A DNA stretch of 10,163 bases from JBBQQK01 sp038216025 (lineage in GTDB: Bacteria; Patescibacteriota; UBA1384; XYA2-FULL-43-10; 1-14-0-10-43-13), in NCBI GenBank assembly GCA_038216025.1, contig JBBQQK010000033.1:1-10163 (forward strand). Reading direction: 5' to 3'. A model generated the notes under the pieces. That model made no database searches. It saw nothing but the letters and a program-made list of their open reading frames with translations, and had not been told where the DNA came from. Shown here in pieces: positions 5,001-10,163 of the stretch; within the stretch, counting starts at the first letter, position 1; every line of letters begins with the position of its first letter. The translations under genes and the position numbers were made by a program.

Positions 5001-7593
5001 CGCGATAGCAGGCTTTCTTACTGACGGCAATTACATCGCTTCACCAAATCTTGTAAGTCTGGCTTCATCTGAGCATGCTTGTGGAAGCAGTCAATCAGCA
5101 ATTACTTTTACCAAACCAGGTAATTTTCGAATAACTCCTGTTGATCAGAACAGCTCCCTGTCTTCAAGCTATAGTTCAGAAGTGGTAGTAGAGGAGGGGG
5201 ATCCTTTTGGTTTTTTTCTTAAAAGCTCAATTCCAGCTACCATTGTTCCCGGATCATCTTTGTTGTTGAGTCTGGGTGTTAAAGATATGTATGATAATGT
5301 CATACAATCTCATAACCAACTTGACGTAAACCTGTCAACTAATTCAAATACGGGAAGATTTTCCGCTAGCCCTTACGGACCATGGTCTCAGTCGCTGCAG
5401 GTATCCATGTTGCAGGGAAATCTTAATTTTTACTATCTTGATTATAAGAATGATAGCCAATCTGTGGTAACTGCTACTTCTGGTAATCTGACGATTCCTG
5501 TTCAGATTAGAACTGAAACCGGCGGAGTTGATCAAGCGGGAACTTTGATGTCAATTTCTAGCGAGACTGCTAGTGCCGGTAGCAGCGTTGATGTTGAAAT
5601 TAAATTATCGGCATCCGATACGGTTGGAAAAACGATAAAGATTTTTTCTTCTAGGGGCAAAGAAGTAATTAAAGATACTGATGGAGAAACATCAAGCCAA
5701 TCTCTAACAGATAATCAAGGAATCGCAAGATTTAAAGTTTCATCTGAAGTGGTTGGTTCAACAAAGCTATTCGCATACGATGAAAGTGACAATGTTTGGA
5801 TTGAGTCACAAAAAACTCTGACTTTTTTACCCGATAAGCTTGATTCAATAGTGGTAGAGCCATCTGCATACGAGACGGTTGCCGGTTCGCCGGTTAGGCT
5901 GAGTATTAAATCATTTGATAAATACAAGAATCCAAAACCGGTTACTTCGTACCGTCTTCAAACGTCTGATAAAAAAGCGGAAGCCAATAATCATGTTTTA
6001 ACGGCTAAACTGTTTCGATCTATTGGCGATAAAATGGTAAAACTGGCAAAAGCAGTTTATTCAAGAGATACGTTCGACACTTCTTTAGTACTGAAAACTT
6101 CTGGAAACCAAATAATTACTGCCATAGAGTCAAAAACAAATCTGCAAGGCGAAGTAACAATAGCTGTTAAGCCTGCGCCATTTTCTTCTAATATCTCCAA
6201 GATCACAAGCACTAAAAATAAAGTAATTATTAAAAAAGACAAAGCAGCTATAAATATATTCGTATCAGATCAGTACTCAAATCCATTGCCGGAAAAGGAG
6301 ATCGCAATTGAAATAAATCCAAATAATATCGGCAAAATTGAACCAACTTTGTCTGGGACGACTGATGCATCTGGTATTTTGAGATTTGATTTTTATCCAA
6401 ATGATTTGGGAAAAGTGCAAATAAGGGCCAAGAATAAAACCGACGGAGCATACATAGACGGTGATTTGGTAATTGAAGTAATTTCAGATACTCCAATTAA
6501 TAATTTAATTTCTATAGTAGACTCGTTGCAAAACTCTCCTGTCGCTCAAAAAATTGCAGAAATTACCAGAAACGTTGTAGCCACAACCGCCACCCTTTCT
6601 CTTATCCCTATCATCGCCAACATAATTGGTTCTGCTCCTGCCGCCATTCACTTTGTAACTTATGGCTTCTCTCTTGCTCTTGAAGCGCTTGGTATCAGAA
6701 AAAGAAGACGATCATGGGGACGAGTCTATGATTCTGCCACCGGCAAAAGCGTAGACATGGCTTTGGTACGTCTTTTCAATCAAGAAACCATGAAACTGGA
6801 AGGCACTATTGTAACAGACCCCAGGGGAAGATTTGCCTTTAATCCTCCGGCTGGCAACTATGTTGTATCTGTAGCCAAAGAAGGATTTTGTTTTCCGACT
6901 TCTTTGTTTGCTAAGTACGGTATAGCTTCCATAAACAAAAGCGCAGCTAGGATTAACTCTCACTATGTAGGACAGACTATCAATGTTACCTCAGAAAACA
7001 ATCAGATAAACTTAGAGATTCCAATTGATAACATAAATACTAAGCCAAACCTTTTCATCCGCTTTAAGATTATCTCCTCTGATATCTTTGGCTACCTTGC
7101 CAATGTTCTTCCATATGTGATCATCCCTTTGCTTACCATTGGCTTCTTGATGTCTGCCTTTACTGCTGTGGTACTGCCTAGCGACAGAAACATGGGTCTA
7201 TTTGTTCTCTATACAGTTATTGCCCTAGGATTCTCTATTTCAAAAGCCATAAAATCTTCTCACACCGGAGTGGTATATGACTCGACCACTAAGAAACCTA
7301 TTGAAGGCGCAGTAGTCTCAATATTTGATAAAAAGTTTGGAGATCTTAAAGAAACCAGAACTACCGACAAATTCGGCAGGTTCAGTATCTTGGCCCAAGC
7401 AGGAACCTACTACTTAAGAGTAGTTAAAGAACAGTATGTGTTTCCAAGTACCAAAGTTAAACATTCCAAATCAAGACTAGCTGCCTTAAAAGACCATAAG
7501 TACAAGAACCTGTACTTTGGAGATAGTTTTGAGTTGAAAAGTAACTCATATATTAATTTTAATGTGCCTGTAGACAGAAAGATGAAGGGTTGA
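2041..7593 (+). CDS. Giant surface protein: propeller repeats, Ig-like domains, membrane-anchored carboxypeptidase-regulatory-like modules
   Basis: 1850 residues. The basic N-terminus (1-47) ends in the motif W38-H-x8-H-W49, followed by a membrane helix or signal anchor (about 49-66). Residues about 95-930 hold 21 repeats of about 40 residues, each centred on W-[AIV]-V-G followed by a G-T-[IV]-[IL] turn, for example NNVWAVGDSGTVLKYNG (185-201). They resemble WD40-type/Ycf48-BNR beta-propeller blades. Residues about 940-1480 look like five Ig-like or Big_1-like domains, the clearest at about 1384-1481 and 1265-1377. A long hydrophobic stretch (about 1512-1552) ends in RKRRR. A carboxypeptidase-regulatory-like unit (about 1560-1664), a two-helix membrane hairpin (about 1684-1735) and a second related unit (about 1743-1847) complete the protein. 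There is no LPxTG sortase signal. It is probably an adhesin or other large cell-surface protein; ligand unknown. The next gene follows after 39 bases with no terminator between. Confidence 0.92.
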   Translation: MDLDRQIIGIQKSTRTLFSFVNPLHNKLRMKYPWYYFWHTKTYTSIIHWTVLVLFLPCLTLLLGNVYYPHKISAESQTCGYAKWNWVSPAPTGSTLRSVYIYDENNIWIAGDAIILKWNSHNSTWENSFTEKTAPSFNGISGVDKENIWTVGSNGLILKYNGYSWFQQESGTTVNLNSVYALDKNNVWAVGDSGTVLKYNGSIWQNDLGYNQSTPTTTNKLTGIHGDNENNVWAVGSSGTVLKYSNGLWLAKSSGVSTNFTNVNVYNQNSIWIAGGTTVLHSNGEGFNSTGSFLDEIPGAINAVYAISEHEVYAAGRNFGVKGIIYNFDFNNNWYDFQPSQLFSDTLVGISGKSSGTIVAVGSSGQIYTRKSFSKEAAGVTDDLKSTTGLNSDIWVVGNNGTILTKGEGDTWQSETSDDTLKSDLNYVTNNGTDIWAVGDGGTILKRNNQGSWEKKASDLTTNDLHSIYSIGDQVWAVGNSGAIISTSDGENWQVNNSNSSKNLYTVYSDGEKVWAAGAEETILEYGDSLEWSEVFNGGNAQFSYRFFKGGAFLYGDHGEWAEYSGGQWSVAFTFTSTTRSFASYSFDGASVDYFVTDDGTISKNLHDFYSYSGVFNSVYAQDQSNIWFVGDNGTIIFYDGGYAWNNQSSAVAVRASYTSLEYIDNNQIYAAGQQYFPSNRATVVKFDGASWSQVYTNGTIGTKVNDISALTDNGVTKLWGVGPNRRWYFDGENWTETIIASTTLNAVSAIAEDNIWAVGSNGIVMNNWVKLDHSHFPFTTKLNGLAYINDSLIWLVGDGGKIYKYNSLEDSYEDFSVSGIASNLTSIVSIGQDKAWAVGANGTILEFVNGIWVKVDHGISEINSIQLNKIDAFSQEKIWAVGNNGVVVQFDGSNWSKKDLGYSQTLNAIDVVASNNVWVIGNGGKILNYQVPENSTATKLIAVLPGENFISGDGVTGQIQRQKVGLPFSVSIHATDNNNTLDQNSGAIAGFLTDGNYIASPNLVSLASSEHACGSSQSAITFTKPGNFRITPVDQNSSLSSSYSSEVVVEEGDPFGFFLKSSIPATIVPGSSLLLSLGVKDMYDNVIQSHNQLDVNLSTNSNTGRFSASPYGPWSQSLQVSMLQGNLNFYYLDYKNDSQSVVTATSGNLTIPVQIRTETGGVDQAGTLMSISSETASAGSSVDVEIKLSASDTVGKTIKIFSSRGKEVIKDTDGETSSQSLTDNQGIARFKVSSEVVGSTKLFAYDESDNVWIESQKTLTFLPDKLDSIVVEPSAYETVAGSPVRLSIKSFDKYKNPKPVTSYRLQTSDKKAEANNHVLTAKLFRSIGDKMVKLAKAVYSRDTFDTSLVLKTSGNQIITAIESKTNLQGEVTIAVKPAPFSSNISKITSTKNKVIIKKDKAAINIFVSDQYSNPLPEKEIAIEINPNNIGKIEPTLSGTTDASGILRFDFYPNDLGKVQIRAKNKTDGAYIDGDLVIEVISDTPINNLISIVDSLQNSPVAQKIAEITRNVVATTATLSLIPIIANIIGSAPAAIHFVTYGFSLALEALGIRKRRRSWGRVYDSATGKSVDMALVRLFNQETMKLEGTIVTDPRGRFAFNPPAGNYVVSVAKEGFCFPTSLFAKYGIASINKSAARINSHYVGQTINVTSENNQINLEIPIDNINTKPNLFIRFKIISSDIFGYLANVLPYVIIPLLTIGFLMSAFTAVVLPSDRNMGLFVLYTVIALGFSISKAIKSSHTGVVYDSTTKKPIEGAVVSIFDKKFGDLKETRTTDKFGRFSILAQAGTYYLRVVKEQYVFPSTKVKHSKSRLAALKDHKYKNLYFGDSFELKSNSYINFNVPVDRKMKG
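2305..4830 (+). repeat. 21 tandem propeller-blade repeats within the giant surface protein
   Basis: The W-x-V-G core (or its equivalent) falls at residues 108, 149, 188, 233, 272, 313, 359, 395, 436, 476, 515, 553, 594, 628, 670, 720, 757, 795, 837, 880 and 919, with spacing of 34-50 and mostly 38-42. The cores at 359, 553 and 594 are degenerate. Most blades have diverged, but the blades at 188 and 233 share a 19-bp identical stretch AGAACAATGTTTGGGCAGT (2591-2609 and 2726-2744). Twenty-one blades would fit three seven-bladed propellers; that is inference. Confidence 0.75.
6718..7578 (+). repeat. Duplicated carboxypeptidase-regulatory-like unit flanking a membrane hairpin
   Basis: Residues about 1560-1664 and 1743-1847 align along their whole length. 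Each shows G-x-VYDS-x-T-x-K-x, then [AL]-V-x-[LI]-F, then TD-x-x-GRF, AG-x-Y, V-KE and FP, and ends in Y-x-G...S...IN-x-x-[IV]-P-[IV]-D. The membrane hairpin (about 1684-1735) lies between them. The pattern fits the CarboxypepD_reg-like fold, a small beta-sandwich; no enzyme activity is implied. Confidence 0.7.
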
Positions 7594-7640
7594 TTGATGG
7601 TGCTTACTTAGTTATAATCAAGAAGTAAAGTATTGGAGGG
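7590..7640 (+). promoter_or_regulatory. Promoter and RBS of the LamG/DUF2341 gene
   Basis: TTGATT (7590-7595, overlapping the TGA stop of the previous gene) and a perfect TATAAT (7613-7618) are separated by 17 bp. Transcription would start near 7625. GGAGGG (7635-7640) is a strong Shine-Dalgarno sequence. The gap contains no terminator, so read-through from the upstream gene is also likely. Confidence 0.5.
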
Positions 7641-10163
7641 AAAAATAGCATACTGTGACCATCAGCATTGTTCTACGCCAATTATTAAACCTCTCTCCGG
7701 GGCACATCATTTTTTGTGTGCTAAATCTTCGGTCTATCACAATTGGCACCATCATCCTCAACATAAAAAGTTTCATTGGGGTGCTTTTGGGGTATATGTT
7801 TTGTTGATAACAGGACTATTGTTTAATACCTTTTTTGTCGGCGGTCAGAGTGCAATGGCAGCGGCTCAAAATCGTGTTTGGGATATGGCCACCTCGAGCG
7901 AATATACATTTGATAACAATAAATTATCCGTTTCCGGCGGCAAGTTTCAGTTAAGAACCACTAGGACGCCGGGTACCGACTGGATGGCCAATGACTCTGG
8001 TAATTCAAACTGGGGATACCGCAAACCGATCACAGTGGACAATTCAACCAACAGCAATGCCCTATCGAATTATCAGGTAAAACTGGACGAAGGCGAGCTT
8101 GGCCGCTGGCCTTTGGATGACCTTAACGATTCGTCGGGTCTGGGTAATACGCTAACCGCAACCGGCACCGGTAGTGTCGCCGGCCAGTTCGGCAACGGCA
8201 TAAGTTTCAACGGCTCGAGCGATTTCTTAACAACCTCAACAACCAATGAAGTCAAGGTAAATGACAAATTAACAATTTCTTCGTGGATTAAATTTTCTTC
8301 ATCGCAGTCTGATCGAGGTATTATTGGCAAGTACGGCACGAATCAAAGCTATTTGCTATCTGTTGATTCTGTCAACAACAAACTAAAATGTTCAATAAAA
8401 ATTGGTGGAGTTGAAAAAACTTATACTAGCAGCAGTACTTATAATGATAATGTTTGGCATCATGCTGCCTGCGTCTACAACGGCACTGATTTAGCAATGT
8501 ATGTGGACGGCAGTGCCTTAGGTAGCCCGACTGCGGCCAGCGGCAGCATTGATTATAGCCCGGATGCGCTCGAAATAGGCCGTTATGGCACTAAATATTT
8601 TAATGGTTCGGTCGACGAAGCTAGGATATATAGCCGAGCATTGTCGTCAACCGAAATTTCAAATTTAAATTCAATAAATAAATCCGGTTTTTATAAAGAA
8701 GTTTTTGACTCGGCCAAAAATACCGGCACTGATCTTCGTTTCACTTCCAGTGACGGCCACACGGAAATTCCTTACTGGATAGAAAAATTCACAGGTACCG
8801 GTCAAAATGCAAAAGTTTGGGTACAGGTGCCATCTGTTGGTGCTTCTTCAACTGCCACTATATATATGTATTATGGCAACTCAAATGCAACGGAAACAAC
8901 CAGCAATACCAATACATTTATTCGTGAAATCACTGATTTAAAAGGGGCTTGGGATCTAAATGATATCGGTGGTTCGGGAACAAAAATAATTGATTCTTCA
9001 GGCAATAACATGGTAGGCAACGGCCATTTTTATGACTCCACTACGGTTACTAATTGCGATGCCACTACCGGCTGGAGCGCTGATGCAGGAGTGGTATTAA
9101 GTGCCGACACATCCAATAAGCAAGAAGGATCGGGGTCATTAAAAGCAGTAATTGCAACTCCTGCGACGCAGGAATATAATATTACCTACACCCTTCCGGA
9201 AACGGCAAACTGGACGGCGTATTCTAAAATTATGGGCATGATAAAATTTAGTCGCAACACTTCAACTTTAGCAAGAGCTCCGCGGTTTTATATTTATGAA
9301 GGAACCGATTGGCGTTATTGGGATCATACTTACAACAACAATACAACAGATTGGAGGAATCTAGTAGAAAACAGTCGGGGATATCTAAGTGATTGGGGCA
9401 CCGCTAGATCAAGACAGTGGACATACAACTCAGCTGTTACAAAATTTGTATTTAATTTTTCTGTCGGTGCAGATACCAGTGCGCTAACTATTAACCTCGA
9501 TAATTTAGCAATTGGAAAATCAAATACCACCGCTCCATATGTTGATAGTAAATACGGATCATCCGATAAGGTAATGGATTTCAACGGCTTGAACTATATT
9601 CGCGTTGCTCAGCCGATAGCCGGCCTATCATCATCTGTTCGCGCTTTTGAGGTTTGGGCAAAATTAGGCAACGATACGGTCCAGCAGAATGGTTGTCAAA
9701 ATATTGTTCGCGGTTTAGTTGGCGGGCAAAATCTGATTGTAAGAATGTGCGATCTTTGGGGCGATGGACAGAGAATGTTTGACGCTTACTATAACGGTAA
9801 AAATGTTTATTCTCTGACGCCTACTATTACTCCCAATACTTGGTATCATATAGTGTTTCAACAAACAGCAGCTAGAGAAGAGCTTTATGTTAACAATGTA
9901 CTAGTCGGCACCAGTGCTGGCGGCCAAACATTAGGCACTACAGCCGCAGCTGCCAGCAATGCCATTGATTTTGGTGGAGGTGAAAACGGAGAGCTGCAAA
10001 GTTACGATTATTTCAAAGGTCAAATTGGTATGGCTAGATTGTATAACCGCGATTTGACTACTGCTGAGATTGCCGATCTTTATAATAATTATTCTTACGC
10101 GACTCCAAATAATGCCGGAAAACTAGTAGTAAGAAAATACTCCGGTCCCGAGCCGACGGTTGC
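7633..10163 (+). CDS. Secreted multidomain protein with nested DUF2341, LamG and carbohydrate-binding-like domains (3' end beyond window)
   Basis: The frame is open from 7618 to the window end, giving about 840 residues so far (numbered here from the ATA at 7645). A His/Cys-rich N-terminus leads to W34-H-x8-H-W45, a membrane helix (about 46-65) and a possible signal-peptidase site AMA (70-72). DUF2341 starts at WGYRKPITVDN (123-133) and resumes at DLRFTSSDG (363-371), continuing to IYMYYGN (406-412). Between them sits a complete LamG-like domain (about 149-345: GRWPLDD, SFNGSSDFL, VWHHAACVYNG, YVDG, GSVDEARIYSRALS). A second LamG (about 433-815: KGAWDLND, VMDFNGLNYIRV, TWYHIVF, GQIGMARLYNRDLT) is itself split by a jelly-roll, CBM-like stretch (about 468-625). 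VRKYSGPEPTV closes the window. It probably binds surface glycans or polymers. The start is uncertain: TTG 7633 is the nearest standard codon, but the Shine-Dalgarno sequence points to ATA 7645. Confidence 0.88.
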   Translation, partial: MEGKIAYCDHQHCSTPIIKPLSGAHHFLCAKSSVYHNWHHHPQHKKFHWGAFGVYVLLITGLLFNTFFVGGQSAMAAAQNRVWDMATSSEYTFDNNKLSVSGGKFQLRTTRTPGTDWMANDSGNSNWGYRKPITVDNSTNSNALSNYQVKLDEGELGRWPLDDLNDSSGLGNTLTATGTGSVAGQFGNGISFNGSSDFLTTSTTNEVKVNDKLTISSWIKFSSSQSDRGIIGKYGTNQSYLLSVDSVNNKLKCSIKIGGVEKTYTSSSTYNDNVWHHAACVYNGTDLAMYVDGSALGSPTAASGSIDYSPDALEIGRYGTKYFNGSVDEARIYSRALSSTEISNLNSINKSGFYKEVFDSAKNTGTDLRFTSSDGHTEIPYWIEKFTGTGQNAKVWVQVPSVGASSTATIYMYYGNSNATETTSNTNTFIREITDLKGAWDLNDIGGSGTKIIDSSGNNMVGNGHFYDSTTVTNCDATTGWSADAGVVLSADTSNKQEGSGSLKAVIATPATQEYNITYTLPETANWTAYSKIMGMIKFSRNTSTLARAPRFYIYEGTDWRYWDHTYNNNTTDWRNLVENSRGYLSDWGTARSRQWTYNSAVTKFVFNFSVGADTSALTINLDNLAIGKSNTTAPYVDSKYGSSDKVMDFNGLNYIRVAQPIAGLSSSVRAFEVWAKLGNDTVQQNGCQNIVRGLVGGQNLIVRMCDLWGDGQRMFDAYYNGKNVYSLTPTITPNTWYHIVFQQTAAREELYVNNVLVGTSAGGQTLGTTAAAASNAIDFGGGENGELQSYDYFKGQIGMARLYNRDLTTAEIADLYNNYSYATPNNAGKLVVRKYSGPEPTV

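Noticed and set aside
2215..6963. Many short open frames, mostly minus-strand, within the giant surface-protein gene
   Set aside because: All are 60-90 codons, antisense or out of frame, with unnatural composition (Cys/Ser/Ile-rich) and no start signals.
7597..7611. ATG in frame with the LamG/DUF2341 gene upstream of its apparent start
   Set aside because: It is followed after three codons by TAG and then TAA, so it cannot be the start.
7590..7621. TTGATT...AATCAA inverted repeat as a terminator after the giant gene
   Set aside because: Six pairs around a 20-base loop with no T run is not a terminator. The same bases make a better -35/-10 promoter.
8073..9584. Two minus-strand open frames opposite the LamG/DUF2341 gene
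   Set aside because: The plus-strand frame encodes recognisable LamG and DUF2341 motifs throughout. The minus frames have none.
1..10163. Alternative genetic code with UGA as glycine, known in some CPR lineages
   Set aside because: No in-frame TGA occurs inside any recognised domain, and the TGA at 7591-7593 ends a gene right where its homologous C-terminal unit ends.

Overview
The window looks like part of the chromosome of an uncultivated bacterium, most likely a member of the Patescibacteria (CPR). This is an inference from moderate-to-low GC, small single-domain membrane proteins, and above all two very large surface proteins. These combine WD40/Ycf48-like repeats, Ig-like domains, DUF2341, LamG and carboxypeptidase-regulatory-like modules, a combination I associate with CPR genomes. 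All genes read well in the standard bacterial code, with TAA and TGA used as stops. There are no tRNA or rRNA genes, insertion sequences, CRISPR arrays or phage genes.

Left part (1-903, minus strand): two small membrane-protein genes, a YtxH-family protein (208-540) and a DUF5665-like protein (643-888). Each has its own promoter and its own intrinsic terminator.

Middle (889-1830): a divergent intergenic region carries a strong promoter whose spacer and -10 box are covered by a perfect 22-bp palindrome. It drives a gene (1021-1791) that fuses an Xre/Cro-type helix-turn-helix to a complete small heat-shock protein (Hsp20). A strong internal Shine-Dalgarno sequence with an in-frame ATG lies exactly at the join. 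The gene could therefore yield both a DNA-binding chaperone fusion and a normal 143-residue Hsp20. This is the most interesting candidate system: a chaperone and repressor in one polypeptide that probably controls its own promoter. An intrinsic terminator follows.

Right part (1831-10163): a surface-protein locus. After an extended -10 promoter and a leader of about 150 nt comes a gene for an 1850-residue protein. It has an N-terminal signal/anchor, 21 propeller-type repeats of about 40 residues, about five Ig-like domains, membrane segments and two related carboxypeptidase-regulatory-like units. After a 39-nt gap carrying its own promoter comes a second large gene, cut by the window end, for a secreted protein with nested DUF2341, LamG and carbohydrate-binding-like domains. 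The two proteins share no ectodomain type, yet both carry the same W-H-x8-H-W motif immediately before their N-terminal membrane helix. That suggests a shared targeting or anchoring signal. The genes probably encode adhesion or glycan-binding surface structures.
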